Source: Thermoleophilia bacterium (GTDB taxonomy: Bacteria; Actinomycetota; Thermoleophilia; Gaiellales; Gaiellaceae). Taken from it: a stretch of 64,000 nt of DNA. Both the position numbers and the translations under genes were made by a program. The stretch lies in assembly GCA_017882615.1 (NCBI GenBank), contig JADGPD010000002.1:24027-88026 (forward strand), read 5' to 3'. The notes beneath the pieces are model-generated. The model did no database searches. It was not told where the DNA came from and worked only from the letters and a program-made list of their open reading frames with translations. Shown in pieces: positions 43,952 through 53,871 of this stretch; position 1 is the first letter of the stretch; every line of letters starts with the position of its first letter.

Positions 43952-44234
43952 CGCACGGGCAGACTAGCGAATGCTCCTCACCGTCGGCCGTGACGCTACC
44001 TGAGCGCGTCGATTGACGAAAAGAATCCGGACCGTCGCCCAGCGCGCGCCGAAAGCGCTCGAGCGCAGCTCGGGCCTCGCTTGTTTCCGTGCCCGGCTCT
44101 TCCAGCTCCAGCCAGCGTCCAGCCTCAGGGAGCAGGAGCCCGAGCTCGTTCAGGAGAAGTGCAACAGACACGCCGGCGAGCTCCATCGCCGCGATGCGGT
44201 CGAGCCTGGCTATGACAGCGCGAGCTTCCTGCAC
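43944..44234 (-). CDS. Small hypothetical protein upstream of the cupin gene
   Basis: This possible 96-residue protein is read from a GTG at 44234. Residues 1-65 predict amphipathic helices (ARLDRIAAMELAGVSVALLL, then ALERFRRALG). The C-terminus is less regular. The 8-nt overlap with the cupin start and the same direction suggest a real two-gene unit, but no ribosome binding site or known family supports it. Confidence 0.45.
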   Translation of the reverse strand: MQEARAVIARLDRIAAMELAGVSVALLLNELGLLLPEAGRWLELEEPGTETSEARAALERFRRALGDGPDSFRQSTRSGSVTADGEEHSLVCPCVE

Positions 44235-44323
44235 GCAAGGAGGTTAGGCCGGCGACCGCCACATCAATGTGCCCGGAGCGTGCCTAAACACACCCGCGAC
44301 GGGTGAGAGATCCCTGCGAGCCG

Positions 44324-45577
44324 CTAGCTCGCGGCCGCCCGGACGGCCATCGAGCGGCTCGGGCGCGGGCGCAAGCCGAGCAGAGACTCGTCGAGCGCCT
44401 CGATCATCCGGGCGCGGTTTCCGTGCATCAGCACCTCGACCAGCGTGCGCCGGATCGCGTCGCTCGTATCCTTGTCGGCCGGCTCGCCTCCGGCCAGTGC
44501 ACGCAGGCGCACGCGCAGCTCGGCTCGTTCGCTCGATCCGTCGCCGAGCAGGGTCGCGGCCCTGAGCGCCGCCATCGCCAACCCCTCGTCGGCGCCCAGA
44601 ACCGAGGTCAGCGCCTCACGCAGCTGCTCGGAGCGGAACGGCTCCTGAGCAAAGAGCGACAGCTCCCAGCGATCGAGCGCCTCGGCGAGCGCGCGATCAT
44701 CGTCGGCCTGAGTGATGCGGGCGCGAAGGTCGTGCGCCAGCTTGCCGCGGAAGGGATCGAGGCGGGTCGGCTCGCCGTAGGGCTCGGTGGCGGCGATGGG
44801 CAGGATCGGCCGGATTCCATAGGGACGCTTGTCGAGCCGCTCGAACAGCACCGGCCCCGCGGCGATGGCGCCGGCGGTCGCCAGGCGGAGCGCACTGATC
44901 GCGTCGGCCAGTTCCGCCGGGGCGTCGGGCGCCTCGATCTGCTCGACCCCCAGGTCGCGCCTGAGCTCGATCACAGACATGCGATCGGCGCGACGACCAA
45001 AGTCACGCGGCAGTATTCCGCTCGCCTCGGGCCAGTAGGTGGAAAGCTCGCCGGGAGGGGAAATGCGCACGCGCACACCATCGCCGAGCTCCACCTGCGC
45101 GCCCAGCGAGAGACCGACCAGCGGCGCCACCGCCATGTAGCTTCGCTCGCCGCCGAAGAGAGAGCCCTCCAGCTCGATGTAGGCGCGGTCGAATGCGTCG
45201 TCGTGCCAGTCGAAGCCGCCGCACCCCTCGGTGGTGGCAACCAGCAGGGGCAAGAGAACCGTCATGAAGAGCGCCTCTTCGTCGGGCAGCTGCTCGCCGG
45301 CGTGGGCGCGCGCGAAGATCGCGGCAGCCCGCTCGTGCCTGAGATCCTCGATCGCCGCCTGGGCGTCGGCCAGCTCCATCAACTGCTGCGAGCGCTTCTC
45401 GACAAAGCCGCGCACGAGCGGCCGGTACTCATACAGCGAGGGCCGGCCCGGGGCTGCGTGCTCCTCGAAAGCGAAGGGAACCTCGGCGCCATGCGAGATA
45501 TCCGTCTCCAGCTCGGAGAAGGCTCCGAGGCAAAAGAGGCGCAGCGAGTGATAGAGGTGCGGGGCGCGAACTGCCAC
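44324..45577 (-). CDS. Conserved-looking hypothetical protein
   Basis: The 417-residue, mostly alpha-helical, soluble protein has no recognised domain. Features include YHSLRLFCLGAFSELE at the N-terminus, a GCGGFDWHDDAFDRAYIELEG stretch with clustered aromatic and acidic residues, and Ala/Leu-rich helices to the end. Codon use and length support a true gene. The GTG at 45577 has TACGGT 5 nt upstream and no ribosome binding site. It stands alone between the cupin unit and the RCC1 gene. Confidence 0.7.
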   Translation of the reverse strand: MAVRAPHLYHSLRLFCLGAFSELETDISHGAEVPFAFEEHAAPGRPSLYEYRPLVRGFVEKRSQQLMELADAQAAIEDLRHERAAAIFARAHAGEQLPDEEALFMTVLLPLLVATTEGCGGFDWHDDAFDRAYIELEGSLFGGERSYMAVAPLVGLSLGAQVELGDGVRVRISPPGELSTYWPEASGILPRDFGRRADRMSVIELRRDLGVEQIEAPDAPAELADAISALRLATAGAIAAGPVLFERLDKRPYGIRPILPIAATEPYGEPTRLDPFRGKLAHDLRARITQADDDRALAEALDRWELSLFAQEPFRSEQLREALTSVLGADEGLAMAALRAATLLGDGSSERAELRVRLRALAGGEPADKDTSDAIRRTLVEVLMHGNRARMIEALDESLLGLRPRPSRSMAVRAAAS

Positions 45578-45746
45578 GTTTCACCGTACGCAATCGGGGT
45601 CTGCACTCCTGCATTCGAGCGCTCGGCTTGGCTTATCTCGTGAGGAATGCGCAGTCGAAGGGACTGAGCCGTGGATAAGCGAGCGCGCTGGAAAATCGCC
45701 CGAGCTAGTCGAGCACGAGGTCTCACGCTGATCTGGACAGACAGTT

Positions 45747-46919
45747 CTAGGGGAGGCCTACTACGCTAACTGGCGTAGAGCTGCTGGTCCGCTTACCGTT
45801 GCCGAGCTGACCGAAGTCGTTTGCGCCCCAGCAAACGACCTTGGAGTCGGCGAGGAGGGCGCAGGTTTGTCCCGCGCCTGCGCTTACCTGGATGGCGTTC
45901 ATGATGCCGCTTACCTTTACCGGGGTCGGGCTCATGTCGAATCCGTAGGCGTTCCTGAAACCGTGGTTCTTCACGCCGTCGCCGAGCTCACCGCCTTCGT
46001 TCTGGCCCCAACACTTGACCCTGCGGTTGGAGAGAAGAGCACAGGCGTGTTTACCGCCGAGGCTCAGCTGTGTGGCGTTCGTAACGGCGCTCACCGGAAC
46101 CGGTCTCAGACCGATCGTCGTCTTCCCATTGCCGAGCTCGCCGAAATCGTTTACGCCCCAGCACTGAACCCCGTGGTTCGAGAGGAGAGCACAGGTTGCG
46201 TCACCGGCGCTGATCGCAGTAGCTTTCGTGATGCCGCTGACCGGAACCGGAATCGAACTCCCAGTCGTTTCCCCATTTCCGAGCCCGCTGCCATATCCCC
46301 AGCACTCGACCTTGTCGTCTGAGAGGAGCGCGCAGGTGTGATCATCACCAGCGCTTACGTCAGTAACGTCCGTGACGCCTTTGACCAGAGTCGGAATCGA
46401 GCTGCTCCTCGTGCTGCCGTCTCCGAGCTGGCCTTCGTAGTTAGCCCCCCAACACTCGACCTTGTGGTTCGAGAGGAGCGCGCAGCTGAAGAAAACCCCG
46501 GCGCTTACGGCGATGGCATTCGTAACGCCGCTGACCCGAGAAGGAGTCGCACTTTCGATCTTTTCGCCGGTGCCTAGCTGGCCGTCGTCGTTCGCGCCCC
46601 AGCACTTGATCCCGTGATCGGATAGAAGAGCGCAGGCGTGATTACCGCCAGTGCTGATGGCGGTGGCGTTCGTGACGCCGCTCACAGGCACGGGAACCGA
46701 GCCCATGATCATCTTGCTGTTGCCGAGCTCACTACGGATGTTGGCGCCCCAGCACTCGACCTTTTGGTTGGAGAGGAGGGCACAGGCGTAGGCGCTGCCG
46801 GCGCTAACCTCGGTGACGTGAGCGCGTGTATGCGAGGAAGTGCCGCAGGCAAGCCCCAAGGTCAGTGCTCCGCTGAGGAGAGCGACATAGGCAACGATCC
46901 GCACGATTCGATCAAACAC
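45747..46919 (-). CDS. RCC1-repeat lipoprotein (seven-bladed beta-propeller)
   Basis: The 390-residue exported protein has a signal peptide ending LGLACG (Cys25, lipobox-like). Seven RCC1 repeats of about 48 residues follow, each with the pattern VSAG..HACALLSN..V.CWG.N..G.LG(N/D). Seven repeats can close one propeller. Each blade has two Cys (CALLS and CWG), suitable for seven disulfides outside the cell. The role is unknown; such proteins often bind partners. The GTG start at 46919 follows AGGAGGT at 9 nt. Confidence 0.9.
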   Translation of the reverse strand: MFDRIVRIVAYVALLSGALTLGLACGTSSHTRAHVTEVSAGSAYACALLSNQKVECWGANIRSELGNSKMIMGSVPVPVSGVTNATAISTGGNHACALLSDHGIKCWGANDDGQLGTGEKIESATPSRVSGVTNAIAVSAGVFFSCALLSNHKVECWGANYEGQLGDGSTRSSSIPTLVKGVTDVTDVSAGDDHTCALLSDDKVECWGYGSGLGNGETTGSSIPVPVSGITKATAISAGDATCALLSNHGVQCWGVNDFGELGNGKTTIGLRPVPVSAVTNATQLSLGGKHACALLSNRRVKCWGQNEGGELGDGVKNHGFRNAYGFDMSPTPVKVSGIMNAIQVSAGAGQTCALLADSKVVCWGANDFGQLGNGKRTSSSTPVSVVGLP

Positions 46920-47421
46920 CGGCTATGACCTCCTAGGGTTACGAAACCTGTCGCCGCTTCTATCAAGCTGGTCAACTACGGTCAACCGCTCGCCGCAAGG
47001 GAATCTCGTGCTGCGCGGCTGGGCGTCGATCTTCCCTTCCCTCGTTCGAGTGCTTTGTGAGAACACCGCCCCATCGGGGGATGGCCGCCGCGGCTCGCGG
47101 AGTCAAGCTGTGTGCCAGCGTATTGGCGGCGTGAAAGGCGGCATCTGATGACTGCGGAACTGCTTAGGGCGAAGATTCGGAACTTCCCGGCTGCGAATCT
47201 GACTCTGCGTTTGCTGCTTGCGCGTTAGTGCAGCGGGCGAACAATTCGCGTGACGCGCGGAATGGAGCGATCCCGGTTCGGCGCCCGCTCGTAGCCGAAG
47301 TCGTCGTTGCGAGGGGTCCAACGAGTTCGCGAAAGCCGGGCACCGCGCGCTTGGAATTTGCCGTATCGAGTAATAATTACTGAGAAGTTCCAGTTGACAA
47401 GCCCACCTAGGAGAGCTTGAA
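46920..47421. other. Long divergent intergenic region
   Basis: About 500 bases lie between the RCC1 gene and the histidine kinase gene. No convincing gene was found; a short frame on the minus strand at 47103-47471 has no protein-like features. Near the left end, two copies of GGTCAAC stand 10 bp apart. Near the right end lies the AT-rich palindrome listed separately. Confidence 0.5.
47369..47381. promoter_or_regulatory. AT-rich palindrome upstream of the histidine kinase gene
   Basis: AGTAATAATTACT is a perfect 13-bp inverted repeat, 40 nt before the kinase start, in otherwise GC-rich DNA. It is a candidate operator or promoter core. Confidence 0.4.
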
Positions 47422-49524
47422 GTGTTCAGTCGCCGCTCGGCTCGAGTCCGGTCCGACCACCCGAAGCGCACGAAACGGCGACGCCGATTCCACCGGCTGC
47501 TGCAAGAAGAAACTCAGTTTCGTGCGATCTTCGAGAGCGCGGCGTTCGGCATCGTCCTCGCTGACGCGGAGGGCCGGCCTCTGGATTGCAACCCAACCCT
47601 CGAGCGGATGCTCGGTTACACGGCGGACGAGTTCCGGACGATGCGGATCAGCGACTTCATACACCCGGACGAGGCCGAGGACACCGAGCGCGCCCTGCAA
47701 GCACTTGCCGAGGGGGAGCTCGAGCACATCCGCACCGAGCAGCGTTACATCCGAAAGGACGGCAGTCTCGTCTGGGTGAACGTCATCGCCTCGACCATTC
47801 TCAACGCGAACGGCGAGCGCGCGCTTTCGATCGCAATGATCGAGGACATCGGCGCCCGGAAATCTGCAGAGGCGGACACGGTCGCGGCCGTCGGCGCCCG
47901 GAAATCTGCAGAGGCGGACACGGTCGCGGCCGTCGGCGCCCGGAAATCTGCAGAGGCAGACACGGTCGCGGCCGTCAGCGCCAGAGAATCTGCAGAGGCG
48001 GACACGGCGGCGTCGAGAGAATACGCAGCCGATTTGATCGAGACAACAGGCGCGATCGTCGTCGGCCTCGACTCGGATGGCGACGTCCTGGTCTTCAACA
48101 AGGCGGCGGAGGAGATCACGGGTTACGCGCGCGAGGAGATCCTGGGCCGTAACTGGCTCGAGCTGGTGGCGCCGCGAGAGCGCTATCCGCGCGTTTGGGA
48201 GGAGTTCGAGCGCCTGCGGGTGGGCGGGCAGCCGAAGACCGTGGAGAGTCCGATTCTGAGCAGGTCGGGTGAGGAGCGTTTCATCGTCTGGCGGAACACC
48301 CACTACCGGACCGGAGGTCAGAACGCCGGTTCGGTCTCGATCGGCATCGACGTCACCGAGCGCAAACGAGCGGAAGCGGCGCTACAGCGCGAACGTGACC
48401 TGCTGAGCCGCGTCATGGAGACCAGCCCGATCGGGATCGTCGCGCTGAACCGGGCCGGGGACTTCATCTTCGTCAACTCGAGCGCCGAGAATGCGCTCGG
48501 TTTGAACAGAAGCGCCGCAACGGGACTGAAATTCGAAGACGTCGGCTGGCATATCAGCGGTTACGACGGTGCGCCGTTCCCCGAAAGCGATCTCCCCTTC
48601 CAGCGGGTGATGGCCACGAGAAAAAGGGTTCGCAATGTGCGCTTTGCAATCGAGCGGCCCGACGGGCAGCGGGTTCTGCTCTCGGTCAACGCCGCGCCCA
48701 TCTTCACCGACGCTGGCGAGATCGACGGTGTGGTCGAAGCCATCGAAGACATCACCGGCCGTGAGCACGCGGAGGAGGAGCGCGCGCGACTTCAGAGCGA
48801 GCTCGTGCAGGCGCAAAAGATGGAGGTCGTCGGCAGGCTCGCGGGCGGTGTCGCGCACAGCTTCAACAACCTGCTGACGGCGATCTCCGGCTACAACGAG
48901 TTGCTGCTTGCGAATCTGCCCGAGGGCTCGGACCTTCGCGCCTACTCCGAAGAGGTGAAGCGGGGGGCGACCCGAGCCGCCGAGGTCACCCGCGAGCTTC
49001 TCCACTTCAGCCGCCACGAGCCCGGTCGGCGCGAGAGCTTCGACCTGAGTCGTTTCGTCTCGGAGCTGGAGCCCCTGCTGAGGCAGCTGATCCGAAGCGA
49101 TGTTGAGATCGTCACCGAGCTTTGTGCCAATCCCGCTCGAATCGAGAGCGACCGAAGCCAGCTCGAGCAGGCGATCATCAACCTCGTGATCAACGCCTGC
49201 GACGCGATGCCCGACGGCGGCAAGCTCTTTATCGAGACGGCCAACCTCGACCTCACAGAACCGCTGGAAAAAATCGATGTCACCATCGCTCCAGGCCGTT
49301 ACGTCAGCCTGGTCGTTCGCGATACCGGCACCGGCATCGATGAAGCGATTCGCGCGCGAATCTTCGAACCGTTCTTCACCACGAAGAGCGCCGAGCACGG
49401 CACCGGCCTTGGTCTTTCCATGGTCTTCGCGCTCGTTGATGGAAGCGGCGGACAGATCTTCGTCGACAGCCGCCTGAACGAAGGAACAACCTTCGAGATC
49501 TTTCTTCCCGCCGTCGCAAGCTAG
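47422..49524 (+). CDS. Soluble PAS-PAS-PAS histidine kinase
   Basis: The 700-residue protein has no membrane segment. PAS domains lie at about 30-142, 200-315 and 325-445. Next come the dimerisation/phosphoacceptor helix with GGVAHSFNNLLTAISGY (His479; HDFNN in most relatives) and the ATPase domain with NLVINACDAMPDGG, DTGTGID, FEPFFTTK and GTGLGLS. Between PAS1 and PAS2 is a repeat of 14 residues in four copies (144-199), predicted to extend a coiled coil. No response regulator is adjacent. The GTG start at 47422 has GGAG upstream. Its TAG overlaps the lhr stop in CTAG. Confidence 0.92.
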   Translation: MFSRRSARVRSDHPKRTKRRRRFHRLLQEETQFRAIFESAAFGIVLADAEGRPLDCNPTLERMLGYTADEFRTMRISDFIHPDEAEDTERALQALAEGELEHIRTEQRYIRKDGSLVWVNVIASTILNANGERALSIAMIEDIGARKSAEADTVAAVGARKSAEADTVAAVGARKSAEADTVAAVSARESAEADTAASREYAADLIETTGAIVVGLDSDGDVLVFNKAAEEITGYAREEILGRNWLELVAPRERYPRVWEEFERLRVGGQPKTVESPILSRSGEERFIVWRNTHYRTGGQNAGSVSIGIDVTERKRAEAALQRERDLLSRVMETSPIGIVALNRAGDFIFVNSSAENALGLNRSAATGLKFEDVGWHISGYDGAPFPESDLPFQRVMATRKRVRNVRFAIERPDGQRVLLSVNAAPIFTDAGEIDGVVEAIEDITGREHAEEERARLQSELVQAQKMEVVGRLAGGVAHSFNNLLTAISGYNELLLANLPEGSDLRAYSEEVKRGATRAAEVTRELLHFSRHEPGRRESFDLSRFVSELEPLLRQLIRSDVEIVTELCANPARIESDRSQLEQAIINLVINACDAMPDGGKLFIETANLDLTEPLEKIDVTIAPGRYVSLVVRDTGTGIDEAIRARIFEPFFTTKSAEHGTGLGLSMVFALVDGSGGQIFVDSRLNEGTTFEIFLPAVAS
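47851..48018 (+). repeat. 42-bp tandem repeat inside the histidine kinase gene
   Basis: Four 42-bp units run at 47851-47892, 47893-47934, 47935-47976 and 47977-48018. Units 1 and 2 are identical, unit 3 differs by one base, unit 4 is diverged. Each encodes 14 residues (GARKSAEADTVAAV), equal to two heptads, so unit gain or loss keeps both reading frame and coiled-coil register. Confidence 0.95.
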
Positions 49525-52500
49525 GCGCGCAGAACCGCTCTTCTCGGCCCGGCGACGAAGCCGATCTCGAGCAAGAGCGGCATGACCTCGCTCGTCACGA
49601 CGGGTACGCCGTCGAAGCGCTCGACCGCGAGGCGCTTGATCTCGCGCCGACGGACGTGAGCCACCAGCGCCTCCAGCGCCGGGCGCAGCCAGGACTCGTC
49701 GGGATCGCGCAGCGGAAGCAGAGAGCGGCCGCCGCGCTCGACGAAGAGCACGGCCTCGCCGCCCAGGAGCACCAGGTGAGCCCCGGCCACACGAGCCGCA
49801 CGCCCGGCCGAGCGGGCGGGCCAGGAAAGAGCCGCGCCATAGGGCTGCGCGGGATCGGCGGCAGCCAGCACCAGCGCCTCGTTTTCGACGCCCGGGCGCG
49901 GCCGTAGCTCGCGCAGCCGCTCGACGGCGCCGGAAAGCGCGAACTGCGCGCCGCCGAGCCCCTCGACGAAGTAGCCGCGGCGGCATAGTCCCAGTACTTC
50001 GAGCGCCTTCAACTCGCCATAGACGGCGCCGTATCCGCCCGGAATCCCCTCGGCGCGAACGCCGGCCTGGGTGACGATCCCCTGGCGCTCGAGCAACAGT
50101 TCGGCCAGCGCCCTCCTGTCGGTGCCGGGAACGCGGACCTGGCCGGATGTGCCAACAACGACTTCGCTACGGGCTTTCTGCGGAGCTTCTTCCGCTACCT
50201 CTGCCGCCGCGGGAGCTGTCTTCGCGCCGGCTACGGGGACAGGCCCGAAGAGGGCGCGCGTGAGCGACCAGCGGCCCTGGGTCGCCGTCGGCGCCTGCGC
50301 GCGCGAGCGCGCGAAACGGCGCACACGCCGCTCGGCGTGCTGGGTCTCGAAGCGGCGCTCGGCACGCAGCGGCTGCCAGGAGTCGTTCGTCACCTCGCCC
50401 GCCCAGACGAGATCCCAGAGCGCCGGTAAAGCCTCCTCGCGCTCAAGACCGGCCGCGGCGAGCAGCTCGTCCCAGAAGAGCGCCCCAGCGGCGAGCGCGG
50501 CTCGAATCCGCTCCGGCGGCTCGCCCTCGGGACGAGGCGAAGTCAGCGGCGACCCGAGCAAGCGCGCGTCCTGGCGGAAGTAGATGCCGACGCGCTCCAG
50601 CCCGGCGCCGACCCAGACGACCTCGCCCGAGGCACAGAGCTGATCGAGCTCGGCCGGCTGGTAGCCGGGCACCCGCCGCGGCAGCAGGTCCGACTCCCAG
50701 AGCGCCACGGGAAGCGCCAGCGCCTGCAGAGGCACGAGCGCCTCACGCAGCGTCGAGCGCCGATCTATCCCCTGCCAGCCCGGCAGGAAACGCGCCAACG
50801 CCGCCGGCTCGGCCGGCTCCACCTCCTTGCGCAGCCGTGCCAGCGAGGCGCGGCGCAGCCTTCTCAGCACATCGGGGTCGCACCATTCTCGCTCCGTCCC
50901 ACCCGGCCTGAGCTCGCCGCGCACCAGCGCCTCCTCGCGCTCCAGCGCGCTCAAGATCTCCTCAACGACGGCGGGCTCGAGACCGAAGCGCTCGGCCGCG
51001 TCGGCGGTCGTGAAGGGACCGCGCCCGCGCGCGTAGCGGCGAACAAGGGAGCTGAGAGCGTCGGCCACGGGCTCGAGAAAGACGTCCGGGAGCCCGGAGG
51101 GCGGCATGGCGCCGAGAGCGTCTCGGTAGCGGCCGGCATCCTCGGCGGCGATCAGTCTCTCGGCGCCAGCGAAGCGCACGCGCACGGCCCGGCGCTCGGT
51201 CTCGAGCACCGCCGCGAAGGCCTCGTCGAACTCACCGGGGCGTAGATCGCCGCGCAGCCTGAGAACGTCGTGCAGCTCGTCGGCGTCGCGCGGGGCGCCG
51301 CGCAGGTCACGCTCCACCGCCTCGACCGCGTCCGCGTCTAGCAGGTCGCGCAGCTCCTCCTGCCCGAGCAGCTCGCGCAAGAGGCCGCGGTCGAGCGAGA
51401 GAGCCTGAGCCCGGCGCTCGGCCGGTGGTGTGTCGTCCTCGTACATGTAGGAGGCGACGTACTCGAAGATGAGCGAGCTGGCGAAGGGCGAGGCCGAAGC
51501 CGTCTCGACCTCGACCAGGTCGAGCTCGCGCGTTTGCAGTCGTTTGAGGATCTGCTTCAGCGCGGGCAGATCGAAGACGTCCTGCAGGCACTCCCTATAG
51601 GTCTCGAGCATTATCGGGAAGGCCGGGAAGCGGCGGGCGACCTCGAGCAGGCTCTGCGCCTTCAAGCGCTGCTGCCAAAGTGGCGTGCGCTGGCCTGGAC
51701 GTCGGCGGGGAATCAAGAGCGCCCGGGCCGCGTTCTCGCGGAAGCGGGCGCCGAACAGCGCACTACCTGCCAGCTCGCCCACGACCAATTCCTCGATCTC
51801 CTCGGGCCCGATCAGGAGCTCGTGCATCGGCGGCGGCTGCTCGACGTCGGGCAGGTGCAGCGCGATGCCGTCGTCCGACCAGATCGCATGCGCTTCGATC
51901 CCGAGCGCGTCGCGCAGGCGCGCCCCGAGTGCGAGCGCCCAGGGAGCGTGCACGCGCGCCCCGAACGGAGTCAGGACGACCACGCGCCAGTCGCCGATCT
52001 CGTCGCGGAAGCGCTCGACGACGATCGTCTTGTCGGACGGGAGGGCGCCGGTAGCCTCGGCCTGGTCGTGTAGGTAGGCAAGCAGGTTCTCGGCCGCCCG
52101 CTCGTCGAGCCCGTACTCCCCGAGCAGCCGTTCCAGCGCGACCTCGGCTGGCAGCGCCACCAGCTCGCGCGAGACTTGCCCGATCGCCTCGCCCAGCTCG
52201 ACCGGTCTTCCAACTCCCTCACCCTTCCAGAAGGGCACCGCGCCGGGCACACCGGGCGCCGGCGAAACGAGCACCCGGTCGCGCGTGATCTGCTCGATGC
52301 GCCAGCTCGAGGCGCCGAGCAGGAAGACCTGGCCCTGCCTGGCCTCGTAGACCATCTCCTCGTCCAGCTCGCCCACCCGGCCGCCGCCGTCCACGAGATG
52401 CACCCCATAGAGACCGCGGTCGGGGATGGTGCCGGCGTTGGTGACGGCGAGGCGCTGGGCTCCCGGGCGTCCGCGGACGATTCCGGCCGTGCGGTCCCAG

Positions 52501-53858
52501 ACGATGCGAGGGCGCAATTCGGCGAACTCGTCGGAGGGGTAGCGCCCGGCCAGCATGTCCAGCACGTTCTCGAGCTGGGCGCGCGAGAGATCGGAGAAGG
52601 GATAGGCGTGCCGGACGAGCTCGTGCAGGTCGTCTACCGAGATCTCTTCCTCGCAGCAGATGGCGACGATCTGCTGGCAGAGCACGTCGAGGGGCTGGCG
52701 CGGAATGCGAGTCTCCTCGATCAGTCCTCCGTGCATGCGCTTGGCCACGACGGCCGCTTCGAGCAGGTCGCCGCGGAACTTGGGAAAGATGCGTCCCTTG
52801 GCCGTGGCTTCGAGCGTGTGACCGGCGCGGCCGATGCGCTGCAGTCCGCGCGCCACCGACTTGGGCGACTCGACCTGGATCACTAAGTCGACCGCGCCCA
52901 TGTCGATGCCAAGCTCGAGCGAGGAGGTGGCGACCAGACAGCGCAGGTCGCCGCGCTTGAGCGCCTCCTCTATCTCGGTGCGCTGCTCGCGCGCCAGCGA
53001 GCCGTGGTGAGCTCGCGCCAACTCCTCCTCGGCCGCCTCGTTGACGCGCAGCGCCAGACGCTCGGCCAGCCGGCGGTTGTTGACGAAGACGATGGTCGAG
53101 CGGTGCGCCCGCACCAGCTCGACTATCTCCGGATATATCGAGGGCCAGATCGAGCCGGTCTGGCCCAGCTCGCGCATGTCGGGCACCGGCACCTGAACGG
53201 AGAGGTCGAGTTTCTTGCGCACGCCCGCGTCCACGATCTCGATTGGACGCCCGCCCGAGACGAAGCGACCGATCTCCTCAAGCGGCCGCTGCGTTGCCGA
53301 GAGAGCGATTCTCTGAAGCGGGCGGTCGACGAGACGCTCCAGCCGCTCGAGCGAGAGCGCCAGATGCGAGCCCCGCTTGGTGCCCGCGACCGCGTGCACC
53401 TCGTCGAGGATCACGGTCTCGAGCGACTTCAAAATCTCGCGTGCGCGTGAGGTGAGAAGCAGGTAGAGCGACTCGGGCGTGGTGATGAGAATGTCCGGCG
53501 GATGGCGCAACATCGCCGCACGCTCCTTGGCCGGCGTGTCGCCCGTGCGCACCGCCACGGTCAGCTCCGAGCCAAGCCCCGCCAGCGGCCCGCGCAGGTT
53601 GCGCTCGACGTCGTAGTTGAGCGCCTTGAGCGGCGATATGTAGAGCAGGCGCAGCCCCTCGCCCGGGCTACCTGTCAGGCGGTCGATGCCAAAGAGGAAG
53701 GCCGCTAGCGTCTTGCCCGAGCCGGTCGGCGCCTGGATGAGCACGCTCGATCCGCCGGCGATCGCCGGCCAGCCGAGCGCCTGGGCGGGCGTCGGAGCGG
53801 CAAAGCTGCGCTCGAACCAGGCTCGCGTCTTCTCGGAGAAGGATGCAAGCGCTTCCAT
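49521..53858 (-). CDS. lhr: Lhr-family ATP-dependent DNA helicase
   Basis: The 1445-residue superfamily 2 helicase has motif I APTGSGKT, Ia SPLKALNYD, Ib TTPESLYLLL, II DEVH, III LSATQRP, and motifs IV-VI including VATSSLELGIDMGAVDLVIQ and QRIGRAGH. The Lhr winged-helix and beta-barrel core follow, then a long C-terminal domain of about 600 residues, as in actinobacterial Lhr. Lhr is a DNA-repair 3'-5' helicase. The ATG at 53858 has TACGCT 7 nt upstream and no ribosome binding site. It is convergent and end-overlapping with the kinase gene. Confidence 0.94.
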   Translation of the reverse strand: MEALASFSEKTRAWFERSFAAPTPAQALGWPAIAGGSSVLIQAPTGSGKTLAAFLFGIDRLTGSPGEGLRLLYISPLKALNYDVERNLRGPLAGLGSELTVAVRTGDTPAKERAAMLRHPPDILITTPESLYLLLTSRAREILKSLETVILDEVHAVAGTKRGSHLALSLERLERLVDRPLQRIALSATQRPLEEIGRFVSGGRPIEIVDAGVRKKLDLSVQVPVPDMRELGQTGSIWPSIYPEIVELVRAHRSTIVFVNNRRLAERLALRVNEAAEEELARAHHGSLAREQRTEIEEALKRGDLRCLVATSSLELGIDMGAVDLVIQVESPKSVARGLQRIGRAGHTLEATAKGRIFPKFRGDLLEAAVVAKRMHGGLIEETRIPRQPLDVLCQQIVAICCEEEISVDDLHELVRHAYPFSDLSRAQLENVLDMLAGRYPSDEFAELRPRIVWDRTAGIVRGRPGAQRLAVTNAGTIPDRGLYGVHLVDGGGRVGELDEEMVYEARQGQVFLLGASSWRIEQITRDRVLVSPAPGVPGAVPFWKGEGVGRPVELGEAIGQVSRELVALPAEVALERLLGEYGLDERAAENLLAYLHDQAEATGALPSDKTIVVERFRDEIGDWRVVVLTPFGARVHAPWALALGARLRDALGIEAHAIWSDDGIALHLPDVEQPPPMHELLIGPEEIEELVVGELAGSALFGARFRENAARALLIPRRRPGQRTPLWQQRLKAQSLLEVARRFPAFPIMLETYRECLQDVFDLPALKQILKRLQTRELDLVEVETASASPFASSLIFEYVASYMYEDDTPPAERRAQALSLDRGLLRELLGQEELRDLLDADAVEAVERDLRGAPRDADELHDVLRLRGDLRPGEFDEAFAAVLETERRAVRVRFAGAERLIAAEDAGRYRDALGAMPPSGLPDVFLEPVADALSSLVRRYARGRGPFTTADAAERFGLEPAVVEEILSALEREEALVRGELRPGGTEREWCDPDVLRRLRRASLARLRKEVEPAEPAALARFLPGWQGIDRRSTLREALVPLQALALPVALWESDLLPRRVPGYQPAELDQLCASGEVVWVGAGLERVGIYFRQDARLLGSPLTSPRPEGEPPERIRAALAAGALFWDELLAAAGLEREEALPALWDLVWAGEVTNDSWQPLRAERRFETQHAERRVRRFARSRAQAPTATQGRWSLTRALFGPVPVAGAKTAPAAAEVAEEAPQKARSEVVVGTSGQVRVPGTDRRALAELLLERQGIVTQAGVRAEGIPGGYGAVYGELKALEVLGLCRRGYFVEGLGGAQFALSGAVERLRELRPRPGVENEALVLAAADPAQPYGAALSWPARSAGRAARVAGAHLVLLGGEAVLFVERGGRSLLPLRDPDESWLRPALEALVAHVRRREIKRLAVERFDGVPVVTSEVMPLLLEIGFVAGPRRAVLRA

Positions 53859-53865
53859 CAGGGTC

Positions 53866-53871
53866 AGCGTA
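53866..53871 (-). promoter_or_regulatory. -10 element of a leaderless lhr transcript
   Basis: TACGCT (minus strand) ends 7 nt before the lhr ATG, with no Shine-Dalgarno sequence between. Confidence 0.45.
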
